Source: an uncultured Methylococcaceae bacterium
GTDB lineage: Bacteria > Pseudomonadota > Gammaproteobacteria > Methylococcales > Methylomonadaceae
Length of the DNA stretch: 64,000 nt
NCBI GenBank assembly: GCA_903917345.1
Contig: CAIXAE010000009.1
Coordinates: forward strand, 1 to 64,000
Direction of reading: 5' to 3'
Below the pieces are notes generated by a model that saw only the letters and a program-made list of their open reading frames with translations, was not told where the DNA came from and did no database searches. This document shows, piece by piece, positions 38,371 through 47,100 of this stretch; the first letter of the stretch is position 1, and the number at the start of each line of letters is the position of its first letter. Made by a program: the position numbers and the translations under genes.

Positions 38371-38380
38371 TAGAATTCTA

Positions 38381-38412
38381 AGAGCTTACGCCAATTGCGA
38401 AGCTCTTTTTTT
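38381..38412 (+). terminator. Rho-independent terminator after tRNA-Leu
   Basis: AGAGCTT (38381-38387) and CGC (38389-38391) pair with GCG and AAGCTCT (38397-38406), with one bulged A and a CAATT loop. Seven T follow from 38406. It ends the tRNA transcript. Confidence 0.85.
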
Positions 38413-38480
38413 ATGCCTGAAATTTACAGGATAAATCTGGGGTAACTTTTAAAATTACTCTATAACAAAATTCAAAGCAC

Positions 38481-38505
38481 AAAAAAGGCTGGTATTTAAC
38501 CAGCC
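38481..38505 (-). terminator. Rho-independent terminator on the minus strand
   Basis: Read on the minus strand, GGCTGGT pairs with ACCAGCC around TAAAT, followed by six T (plus-strand AAAAAA at 38481-38486). It follows the reading-frame remnant and the 245-residue membrane protein gene and would end their transcript. Confidence 0.7.
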
Positions 38506-38528
38506 GATTTTAATTATATTTTATAGTA

Positions 38529-38705
38529 CTAAAACTTAGCCATTTCAACTCTAACTTTATCCATTAATTTATGTAATGCTAGTGCATTCTTATGCGACAA
38601 AGCATTATATAAAAATTTAGATTGTCTTTGGTTTGCCAAGCAGTGCGGAATGTTGTAATGAGAAATAAAAAACTTAGTTAGGGGGCTTCGATAAATTTGG
38701 CAAAT
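38529..38705 (-). pseudogene. Orphan reading-frame remnant without start codon
   Basis: Minus-strand frame open for 58 codons, bounded by a TGA at its upstream end and ending in TAG at 38531-38529 just before a terminator. The translation looks protein-like (NIPHCLANQRQSKFLYNALS, then NALALHKLMDKVRVEMAKF) but there is no ATG near its front; a TTG exists inside it. I do not recognise it. It may be the 3' end of a decayed gene or a small gene with a TTG start. The rest of 38413-38711 shows only the terminator. Confidence 0.35.
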
Positions 38706-38711
38706 TCAAAA

Positions 38712-39449
38712 TTAATCACATTTTACCCAATGATTACCGATATAAGACTCAAGTGTTTTAGGTTCAGTTATCACGATACTAGTAACTACATTTCTTTTTA
38801 AAAAATATCTAACGCCATATTTAAGCGTATCGTAAACTCTTTCTGAATTATCCTTATCTGATGAACACAGTATTCTTACCTCATTAGAAAACTTATCTAA
38901 AATCTCATCCCCACTACTTTTACAACCAATACTATTCACCGAACTATAATCGTGATCTTCACAGAGGTAATCTATATGTATTACTTTATTATCTACTATT
39001 TTTATAATAAGTCGAATTGATGGCTCTATATAATCGCCATCGTTACCTTTATTCTTTAACTTATTCTCTTGCTTCTGAACAATAAGATCGTGAACTTCTT
39101 TAAATTTATTTCCGTATTCTTGTGTGTTTTTTTCGAGTTTATTCAATTTCTCTGTTTCATAATTTATGACCCATTCATCAAATTCTTCAAATTTTCCTAA
39201 TTTGAAAGATACATCATTAAGAGATTCTCCTAATTTGACACCTTTATAACTCGTTACAAGCTTAGGCATTTCTTCGTATATTGAATATAAGAATAATCCA
39301 CCCCAAATTATAAGACCTATCGCAATTGGTGTAGTAATTACATAAAACATAATTCTCCAAAGCTTTTTCCAATTCCACCTATCTTTGGTTTGTGTATACA
39401 GATAAATAACACCACAAAAAAACAACCCAAGAAATATACCAATACCCAT
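38712..39449 (-). CDS. Membrane protein with possible BamE/SmpA-like domain, unknown
   Basis: A 245-residue protein. Two N-terminal membrane helices (about 1-17 and 33-55) precede a soluble, Lys/Asp/Glu-rich domain. The segment YKGVKLGESLNDVSFKLGK near 69-87 resembles the repeat start of small BamE/SmpA-like folds, and YGVRYFLKRNVVTSIVI near 213-229 could be its closing strands. That fold is inference. No family recognised. It is more AT-rich than its neighbours and lies in the accessory stretch after tRNA-Leu. Confidence 0.6.
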   Translation of the reverse strand: MGIGIFLGLFFCGVIYLYTQTKDRWNWKKLWRIMFYVITTPIAIGLIIWGGLFLYSIYEEMPKLVTSYKGVKLGESLNDVSFKLGKFEEFDEWVINYETEKLNKLEKNTQEYGNKFKEVHDLIVQKQENKLKNKGNDGDYIEPSIRLIIKIVDNKVIHIDYLCEDHDYSSVNSIGCKSSGDEILDKFSNEVRILCSSDKDNSERVYDTLKYGVRYFLKRNVVTSIVITEPKTLESYIGNHWVKCD

Positions 39450-39653
39450 TAGAAACCCTTCATATAAATTTATATGTGATGAATAAAATGTACAACCATA
39501 TCTTGATAAATAAGTGCATTAATATTGCTCATCAATAACAAGTAGTCGGTTTTTTGACGGAGGGGTTAGAAGTGGTGCATAGGCACCAGCTCCTTATACC
39601 CTCACAAACATCAACTTCTTATCTTTTGCCCCCTTTTCAGCTATAAAACTCAG

Positions 39654-40052
39654 TTATCTAGAAGCTGATAAGCTTCCATTTGCATTATCTGGTAATGTCC
39701 ACATTTTTCCAGTAATAGGATCGATAATAGCAAGACCAACAATGCCACCAAATAGTAAATTACCAAAATACCAACCACTTAATTCACTATCTATAATAGT
39801 AGTTGATGGAAGATATCCATCTTTAGTGAAATCAATCAAATATTTTTCACTTGAATAGGCGCCAGAAGCTACCCTTAAATTCACAGATGACGGTGTAACA
39901 CCATTTTGAACCACTATCCCTGTTTTGTTTTTAACAACGTACTTTGTATCAGGGACATTACTTGTTATTTGAACTGAATGAGTTGCATCATTCATAATAG
40001 TTGCACAGCCAACAACTGATAGTGACAACAACAATGTGACAATTTTTTTCAT
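39654..40052 (-). CDS. Predicted lipoprotein with PEGA-like domain
   Basis: A 132-residue lipoprotein: signal peptide MKKIVTLLLSLSVVGC with lipidated C16, then a beta-rich region resembling PEGA-type repeats (TPSSVNLRVASGAYSS, FTKDGYLPSTTII), then a short glycine-rich hydrophobic segment near 97-112. The ATG at 40052 has GAGG upstream and puts the signal peptide at the N-terminus. Likely sorted to the outer membrane. Function unknown. The 205-bp gap on its 3' side holds an imperfect hairpin at 39560-39603 but no gene. Confidence 0.72.
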   Translation of the reverse strand: MKKIVTLLLSLSVVGCATIMNDATHSVQITSNVPDTKYVVKNKTGIVVQNGVTPSSVNLRVASGAYSSEKYLIDFTKDGYLPSTTIIDSELSGWYFGNLLFGGIVGLAIIDPITGKMWTLPDNANGSLSASR

Positions 40053-40188
40053 AACACCCAACCTCAATAGTTAATTAATATACTTAAGAGGAGCTATAAT
40101 ATTCCTAATTATAAGTTTTAGTTAGCATTATATTAATACTCTTTAGATTTACTATACTCCATCTAATTATCCTACTAAACAAGTCTAT

Positions 40189-40323
40189 ATGAGTCTAAAA
40201 GAGAATATTTTACGCAAAGTGAATCTAATCTATGATTACATTGAAGAAATGTTCTCTCCTCATCAAATCAGCAATCTAGTAGAACGCAAGTACGATTCAT
40301 ACTATACAAAACTACACCAATAA
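40189..40323 (+). CDS. Possible 44-residue small protein
   Basis: ATG-initiated frame of 44 codons. The product has an amphipathic helical first half (NILRKVNLIYDYIEEMF) and the motif SPHQISNLVERKYDSYY. The codon use looks coding, but there is no Shine-Dalgarno and I know no family. It lies directly upstream of the 44-bp repeat array. It may be a real small gene or a remnant. Confidence 0.3.
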   Translation: MSLKENILRKVNLIYDYIEEMFSPHQISNLVERKYDSYYTKLHQ

Positions 40324-40331
40324 TTCTGGAT

Positions 40332-40540
40332 AACTACACTTGTAGTTCAAGACAACTACACATCATGTTTATCGAAAAATGATGTGTAGTTCAACACTAC
40401 TTGCCCCCATGTATCGGGGAAGTACATATTTAGTTTAAGACAACTACATATGATGTTGTCCGAAACCACATATTTAGTTCAGTGAAACTACACAACATCT
40501 TAGTTAAAACCACATAAGTAATTTAGCGTAACCACACATT
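40332..40540. repeat. Degenerate 44-bp tandem repeat array with hairpins
   Basis: TAGTT recurs at exactly 44-bp steps (40343, 40387, 40431, 40475) and AACTACA at 40442 and 40486, with a fifth diverged unit beyond. A perfect 13-bp inverted repeat AACTACACATCAT (40354-40366) / ATGATGTGTAGTT (40379-40391) spans the first unit. A smaller AACTACA / TGTAGTT lies at 40332-40347. The units differ too much for a recent duplication. The array fills the gap between a small ORF and the 3' end of a PIN toxin gene. Confidence 0.75.
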
Positions 40541-40611
40541 GAGCTTACCTAAAAATGACCTCGCTTTGTAAGCAAATAAAGAGGTACGTTAAGGCTAAGG
40601 ACAAACAGTAT

Positions 40612-41034
40612 TTAGGGTGACTTGGTACCAGGGAGTTGTTGTGCTGCAATATCGAAGGTATATACACCCAATAGTTCAGTTGACTTATCACTGGCAATAA
40701 ACCTTGCCTTTTGAACTATCAATGCATCCGAAAAGTCAGCTAGCTTGCCGTTAATAGGCAGCGCGTTACGATAATCATTAAGTGCCTGCCAAATCACCTG
40801 TCCATTTTCAAATCGAATATTGGGTTCTTTAAACAATGTTTGAATTACCGTAACTACATCTGCTTTATTGAGCTGATACTTCTTCCCTTTCAACGTCCAA
40901 ATAGTTTCAACCAGAACCACATCGGTTATTAAAACAATTTCTTTTCCATTGATGAGTCTATCGGCTTGGGCCGCTTGGATTTGATCATCATTAAGCAAGT
41001 ATCTTAATAATACATTGGTATCAATTGCTATCAC
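40612..41034 (-). CDS. PIN-domain toxin, VapC type
   Basis: Predicted ribonuclease toxin of 140 residues. Acidic active-site residues fit the PIN fold: D5 (IAIDTNVLLRYLL), E43, D100/D103 (ADFSDALI) and D128 (TFD). It overlaps the antitoxin gene upstream by 14 bases, as usual for toxin-antitoxin pairs. VapC toxins cut specific tRNAs or rRNA; the target here is unknown. Confidence 0.88.
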   Translation of the reverse strand: MIAIDTNVLLRYLLNDDQIQAAQADRLINGKEIVLITDVVLVETIWTLKGKKYQLNKADVVTVIQTLFKEPNIRFENGQVIWQALNDYRNALPINGKLADFSDALIVQKARFIASDKSTELLGVYTFDIAAQQLPGTKSP

Positions 41035-41245
41035 AAATCACACTCTGCAACGACTCTTCATCTGTCATGACTACCTTGGCTTCCAAGTGTCTCAGTATGC
41101 CCTTCGCCGCTTTAGCGGTCTTTTTAACTAACGTTAATTGACCGTCAACTACAAACATTTCCACTATGTCGCCCGGCTCGATTCCCAATGCTTGGCATTG
41201 ATCTACAGGAATAGTAATTTGTCTTTTCGCACTTACTTTTGGCAT
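41021..41245 (-). CDS. AbrB/MazE-fold antitoxin, VapB type
   Basis: A 74-residue protein with a swapped-hairpin AbrB DNA-binding domain (VSAKRQITIPVDQCQALGI, GDIVEMFVVDGQLTLVK) and a C-terminal tail that would wrap the toxin. First gene of the toxin-antitoxin operon. It likely represses its own promoter through the palindrome at 41251-41284. Confidence 0.88.
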   Translation of the reverse strand: MPKVSAKRQITIPVDQCQALGIEPGDIVEMFVVDGQLTLVKKTAKAAKGILRHLEAKVVMTDEESLQSVICDSN

Positions 41246-41250
41246 GAACT

Positions 41251-41306
41251 CTATTCTTTACCTTATTAAAAAAGTAAAGAATAGTAGTGTTCGACAAGTA
41301 TGTCAA
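41251..41306 (-). promoter_or_regulatory. Toxin-antitoxin promoter and palindromic operator
   Basis: On the minus strand, TTGACA (41306-41301), 17-base spacer, TATTCT (41283-41278) form a good sigma-70 promoter. The -10 lies inside a perfect 11-bp inverted repeat, CTATTCTTTAC (41251-41261) / GTAAAGAATAG (41274-41284), which ends five bases before the antitoxin ATG. The antitoxin-toxin complex would block polymerase there. Confidence 0.72.
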
Positions 41307-41324
41307 TGCTCAATCTTAAACACT

Positions 41325-42182
41325 CTAAACCAAGCGCCCATTATTGTAATCAGCTACCGCTTGTTCGATTTCTTCTCGGGTGTTCATAACAAAGGGGCCA
41401 TATTGCACGATGGGTTCTTTTAAAGGCCTACCGACTAACAGCAAAAATGCCGCGCCTTTTTCTCCAGCCTTAATTACTAAAAAATCACCCGTAGATAATA
41501 CGCCGGCACTTTGAGTGGCTAAAGCACACTGATTATCTTCAGGGCCCACCAGCACATCGCCCTCGAATGTATAAATAAAAGCATTATGGTCGCTAGGTAA
41601 GACTTGTTCAAAATAAGCACCCGCCGGCAAACGCACATCCAACATTAATACATCCGCACTAATGCCTTGTATCGGGCCTTTAATAATTTGTTCCGCAAAG
41701 TTGGCTGTACCCGATATCACTTTAACATATCCGCTATCCGCTAAATTAAACACCGGGATTTCTTCGGATTGCACATCTTGATAGCCCGCTGGCTTCATTT
41801 TTTCTTTAGCGGGCAGATTAACCCACAGTTGAAAACCACGCATACGCCCACTGATTTGTTGGGGCATTTCAGAATGAATAATCCCCCGCCCTGCTGTCAT
41901 CCATTGAGCACCCCCACTTTTTAAATCACCTCTATTACCCAGATGATCCTCGTGCAACATGTGCCCGTCTAATATATAGGTAACCGTCTCAAAGCCCCGA
42001 TGCGGATGATTAGGGAATCCGGCAATATAATCATCAGCATTAACAGAAGAAAACTCATCGAGCATTAAAAAAGGATCCACTCGCACTGTTTGGGATTGGC
42101 CAATACTTCGGCGTAACCGCACCCCCGCACCATCTGAGGTAGCCATAGAAGGGATAATTTGTTGCAGTATTCTCGTACTCAT
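41325..42182 (-). CDS. Pirin family protein
   Basis: Bicupin pirin-type protein of 285 residues with the iron ligands H59, H61, H103 and E105 (FPNHPHRGFE, GRGIIHSEMP). Bacterial pirins include quercetin dioxygenases; the true substrate here is unknown. It lies 25 bases after recD on the same strand and may share its transcript. Confidence 0.9.
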   Translation of the reverse strand: MSTRILQQIIPSMATSDGAGVRLRRSIGQSQTVRVDPFLMLDEFSSVNADDYIAGFPNHPHRGFETVTYILDGHMLHEDHLGNRGDLKSGGAQWMTAGRGIIHSEMPQQISGRMRGFQLWVNLPAKEKMKPAGYQDVQSEEIPVFNLADSGYVKVISGTANFAEQIIKGPIQGISADVLMLDVRLPAGAYFEQVLPSDHNAFIYTFEGDVLVGPEDNQCALATQSAGVLSTGDFLVIKAGEKGAAFLLLVGRPLKEPIVQYGPFVMNTREEIEQAVADYNNGRLV

Positions 42183-42207
42183 AATTTTATTGTTTTCCTT
42201 AAAACGA

Positions 42208-44172
42208 TTAATCTACGCAACTAGATTTTAAAGCCTCAGTAAATATACCGGCTTTAGTTTCTATTAAGCTAAAGTTTTCTTTAGCGCGGGTAATGCCGGT
42301 ATAAATAAGTTCTCGGGTTAATACCCGACTCATGGTGTCTGATAACACTAAAGCCACATGATTAAACTCTGAGCCTTGCGATTTATGCACGGTCATGGCA
42401 TAAGCCGTTTCTACATTGGGTAAGCGTAAGGGCGACACCCAATGTAAACCATCGACATGTTCTTTATCATTCGCCGGAAACACTACCCGCAATTTATCGG
42501 TATGATCTTTTAGCGCGATACCGATATCACCATTCATTAAATCCAGCGTGTAATCATTATGAGTAATCATCACTGGGCGGGCTTCGTACCATAAATCCGC
42601 TTGAGTATCTTTTAGCAACCATTGCTGTATCCGCTCATTTAAACCCTCAACACCCCACTGCCCTTTACGCAAGGCACACAACACCTGAAAAGTATCAAAG
42701 GCTTTTAGCACTCGTTTAGCCCACGCATTAATCACCGTAGGATCATTAGATTTTGGCCGCTGTTTAATAATCGCTCGATAATAACCATAACCCTGACAAA
42801 GTTCTGGCACAGCGGCTGATTTTTCACCTGAATTGGCCAAAACTAACTGTTTTAATAACTCATCCGCTGATTCTGCGCTGGGCTTATTAGATATCGCACT
42901 GGCATCACCAGAAATAAAGGGATGTAAATCCGTAAATGTTGGATCATCTAAAATCTGCTGCGCTTTTACAACATCACCGGCATTAACAACAGTCGCTAGA
43001 TTACCAATACCACTGTCTTTATCAAATCGATAACTGTGTTGCAAAATAACCGTTTGTTGGTTAATGGCTTGATTAGCGCTTAAGGATTTAGCGGTTGCAA
43101 AATCTTCCTGCGCATAGTCTTTAAGCCACGCTTTTGTGTCTGCATCATAAGCTACTTCCATAGCGCCTTGACATAAATCACCCAGCACCGACCCTGCTTC
43201 TACCGACGCCAATTGATCTTTATCTCCCAATAAAATCAAGGTGGCTTTTTCGGGTAAGGCTTCTAACAGGGCCGCCATCATCTCTAAATCAATCATAGAG
43301 GCTTCATCTACAATCACAATATCCGCCACTAATGGATTATGCCGATGATGATTAAACTGCCGCGTATTTGAGCGTGTACCTAATAAGCGATGCAAGGTAC
43401 TGGCTTTAGTGGGCATTAAAGCTTTAATGTCCTCAGCTACCTTTAAATCTGCAATCGCTTTATTAATAGATTCACTGACGCGCGCCGCCGCTTTACCCGT
43501 GGGCGCGGCTAATAAGATATTTAAGCGATGTGCCTCAGGTGCTTCTGCTTGCAACAACTGCACTAAGATAGCCAACAATTTGGTAAGGGTAGTCGTTTTA
43601 CCGGTCCCTGGCCCGCCGGTGATAATACTAAACCGTGCCCGCAACGCTAAAACACAGGCCACTTTTTGCCAATCCGGTTGCTGATCTGTATTAGCAAATA
43701 ACTGGGTAATTTGCGCTTTTAATTCAGCGGGTAACTGTGTTCTACACGGTTGCAATCTTTGCTGAATGCCTAGATCAACTAACTGCTGACACTGCCAAAA
43801 GCGTCTTAAATATAAACGCGCTCCCGATAGCACCAAAGGCGTACTGCCCTCCCCTAAACTGACTACCGATGTATTGCTTAAACTTGCTATCCACTCTTGC
43901 AAGGCCGTGGCTTTAAGTTTTACTAAACTGGCATCCACGCATTGTTCTTCTGTCATGCTACTTATGCCTAAGACAGTTTCAAAACTGTGGCTTAACTTCG
44001 CTAAATCTAAATACACTTCACCTAAGTTAAATTGCTGACTTACTAAAGCACTGGCCCACAACAGCAAGTCTGTCGCGTTGGGTTCTTGTTGAGCAATAAA
44101 ATTAACAAAGGCTCGGTCGGTATGGCTTAACCACGCATATTTAAGCCATGTTTTGATGTGTGCATCAATCAT
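42208..44172 (-). CDS. recD: Exodeoxyribonuclease V subunit RecD
   Basis: The 5'-3' helicase subunit of RecBCD. Walker A GGPGTGKT at 186-193, DEASMIDL near 285-292 and the C-terminal superfamily I motif VHKSQGSEF near 593-601. At 654 residues it is slightly longer than E. coli RecD. Its start overlaps the recB stop by four bases. Confidence 0.95.
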   Translation of the reverse strand: MIDAHIKTWLKYAWLSHTDRAFVNFIAQQEPNATDLLLWASALVSQQFNLGEVYLDLAKLSHSFETVLGISSMTEEQCVDASLVKLKATALQEWIASLSNTSVVSLGEGSTPLVLSGARLYLRRFWQCQQLVDLGIQQRLQPCRTQLPAELKAQITQLFANTDQQPDWQKVACVLALRARFSIITGGPGTGKTTTLTKLLAILVQLLQAEAPEAHRLNILLAAPTGKAAARVSESINKAIADLKVAEDIKALMPTKASTLHRLLGTRSNTRQFNHHRHNPLVADIVIVDEASMIDLEMMAALLEALPEKATLILLGDKDQLASVEAGSVLGDLCQGAMEVAYDADTKAWLKDYAQEDFATAKSLSANQAINQQTVILQHSYRFDKDSGIGNLATVVNAGDVVKAQQILDDPTFTDLHPFISGDASAISNKPSAESADELLKQLVLANSGEKSAAVPELCQGYGYYRAIIKQRPKSNDPTVINAWAKRVLKAFDTFQVLCALRKGQWGVEGLNERIQQWLLKDTQADLWYEARPVMITHNDYTLDLMNGDIGIALKDHTDKLRVVFPANDKEHVDGLHWVSPLRLPNVETAYAMTVHKSQGSEFNHVALVLSDTMSRVLTRELIYTGITRAKENFSLIETKAGIFTEALKSSCVD

Positions 44173-47100
44173 ACCCGCGCTCCTGTGATGACTTTGCCTT
44201 TAAATAATTCATCCAAAGCTTCTATTAAGACTTTAGGCGGTTTATTAACGACTCGCCCGCCTGATGGACTTTGTGAGCCTCTTAAAAATAGATACACGCC
44301 TCCACCCACATGGGTGTCGTAATTATAAGCATCACCCAAGCGACTCTTAAGCAAGCGATGCAACGCTAATACATAAATCAACATTTGTAAGTCATAGCGC
44401 TTTTCTAACATGGCTATTTCTAAATTAGCTTTTGTATAAGCCGCGTCATTGAGTCCCAAACTATTAAACTTATAATCCGCCACATAATATTGCTGCTTAT
44501 GCACAAACACTAAATCGATAAAGCCTTTCATTAAGCCATGGATGGTATTAGCGGTTAATGGTGGGCGGGGTTGCTGCGGATAAAAGTGTTCAAGCACTAA
44601 TTTATCCAACACCAACACATCCACAGCTTCTGCGCCCATCGTAAATTCCATTTCAACTTGATAATGCTCTGTGGGTAAATCAGCCAGACTCACTGACTCA
44701 TCATCAAACAAAGGCATGCTTAACCAATGGGCTAAGGCTGTTTCAATAATGTCCGTTTTATCTTGCCATACGGCTTGCTTAAACAACTTTTGCACCAGCT
44801 CACGACTTTTGGCAAAATCCTCAAAACTGGCTTTAAATCCATTACGACCACACAGTTCTAACAAACTATGAATTAATACCCCAGGACCGGCGCCTTTAGG
44901 TAAATCGTAAATCGTTAAGGCAGTTTTAACGACATCAAGCTCTTCAAGCTCCTCTTCATCGCCTTCTGTAGATTCTTGCGGCGTTTCTTGCTCTTCGGGT
45001 AAGGCTTTCTGACTGCCCTTATGGCTATGTTTTAAAGCACTGTAACTGGCAACCCACCAATTATCAGCCACTTTTACTTCGGCTTCGCGGGCTTCAGCTA
45101 ATGGTTCTGCTGAGACATCAGGCACGTAAACTGTCGTACTTATCTCTGGCAAGGGCGTAATAGCTATATCGTCACAAGCGCCTTTTAATTGAGTTAATTG
45201 TGCGGTCAAAGTTTCAGGCGCTTGCTCTGCTTGCCACGCTAATAAATAGCCCACGGCACTCTTTTCTAACTGACAAGACTTCGTATTGCCTCTTTTGATG
45301 GGTGCTATACCCAACCAACACGCATATTGCGCGCGCGTTATCGCGACATACAACAAGCGTAAATCTTCTTGTAAGCGCTCTTTATCGGCTAAATCTTTAC
45401 TGGCCTCTGTTTTATTTAAATCAACCCGCAAATTATTATCTGCATCATGAAACTTAAAATAACTGTCTTTACTACTTGGCTCTCTAAAGCCACAAATAAA
45501 CGGCAAAAATACCAAGGGGTATTCCAAGCCTTTAGACTTATGAATAGTAATAATCTTAATTAAATCAGCATCACTTTCTAACCTTAAGATAGACTCGTCA
45601 GCACCTTGGGTGTTATCTTCTGCTATCGCTTCTGATAAGAATCTTATTAAGGCGGGCTCGCCTTCAAACTGGGTACTGGCTGTTTGCAACAACTCGGCTA
45701 AATGTAACAAATTGGTTAATACGCGTTCACACTCACCAGCTGTTAAGCCGATACGCTGCAAACCAAAATCATTTATAACTCGGCGTAAGGCCGGCAAAAT
45801 TCCTTCTTGTAACCAACATTCATGATAGATAACAAAACGCTCTAGCTGTGCTTCCCAACTGATTTCATCCACCACAAAATGTTGTAATTCCTGATAACTA
45901 AAACCTAAGGTAGCCGTACTTAAAGCCGCTCTTACCTTATATTCGTTACGCGGTTCCGCTAGGGCTTTTAACCAAATTAAGACATCAGCGGCTTCTAAGG
46001 TGGCATAAATAGAGTCGCGTTCTGACAAATACACGCTAGGTAACTGGCGCTTCGCTAAAGCCTTACGCATCACCTTCGCTTCTTTGCCTGTGCGGACTAA
46101 AATAGCGATGTCATTCGGCTTTAAGGCTTTAAGCCCAGACTCTGAAGCAAAGCCCGTTTTATGGTGTTCTGCGCCATTTAACAACTCAACTATCTGGCTG
46201 GCCGTCACGTCAGCTAGGGCGTCCAGATAATCCTCTTGAGAAACGGCCTCAGCAGATTCCCAAACCCAACAATTTAAAGCCTTAGCAGGCTTGTCATTAA
46301 TCACCCAGGTGTCTTTACGCCCTTTAGCGCTGACATCCACAAAGGGTAATGGATTGGTGTTATCGGCTGTTTTAAACAAAAACGCACCCTGTGCTTGCTG
46401 TTGATCCGCAAACAAAAACAACTGATTAACCGCCCTAACCAAAGCTTGTGTTGAACGATAATTAGTATCTAAAGTGTAATGTTTGCCTTGAGTGGCGGCA
46501 TAGGCTTTTAAATAGGTAAAAATGTCCGCGCCTCTAAAAGAATAGATGGCTTGCTTAGGGTCGCCAATCATAAAGCAACCCAAAGCCGCATTTTCTGACG
46601 GCGGATAGAGTTTCTCAAAAATCCGATATTGCACCGGATCCGTATCCTGAAACTCATCTATTAACGCGATAGGAAACTGCTGCCGAATCACTTGTGCAAA
46701 CGGCTCACCGTTTTTACCCTGCAAGGCAAAATCCAATCCCGTTAACATATCGTTATAAGACATTTGCGCTAAGCGATTTTTTTCTGATATCGCACGGCGC
46801 CGCATCCAATTCACCGCATGGGCGATTAAGGCGGTTTTTAATTGCGGTAGCGCCGCAATTTGGGCGGGTAAATCGGCTATCGCATCAAAAGCGGGGTGTT
46901 TAGGAGGAATACCAGACTTAATATTTGCTTCTAAACCCGCGGTTGATAAGTTTTTAATAGCTGTCTCAGTTAACTTAAGTTCAATTTGATTGGGGTCATC
47001 CGCCCAGTCTTTAATTTTTTTAGGCCACTCCACACGATTCGTTGAATTGTATTTAGTGGCAGGTAAAACTTTATCTGCAACCGCTTTTTCAATTAAATCT

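Noticed and set aside
39541-39610. Rho-independent terminator for the lipoprotein gene
   Set aside because: TGGTGC/GCACCA and an outer GAGGGT/ACCCCTC pairing exist, but no T-run follows on the minus strand, so it was only mentioned and not listed as a feature.
40332-40540. CRISPR array or plasmid-type iteron origin
   Set aside because: Units diverge too much for CRISPR repeats; there is no replication initiator gene nearby.
38284-41320. Integrative element with direct repeats of the tRNA-Leu 3' end
   Set aside because: I found no second copy of the tRNA 3' sequence in the segment and no integrase or transposase gene.
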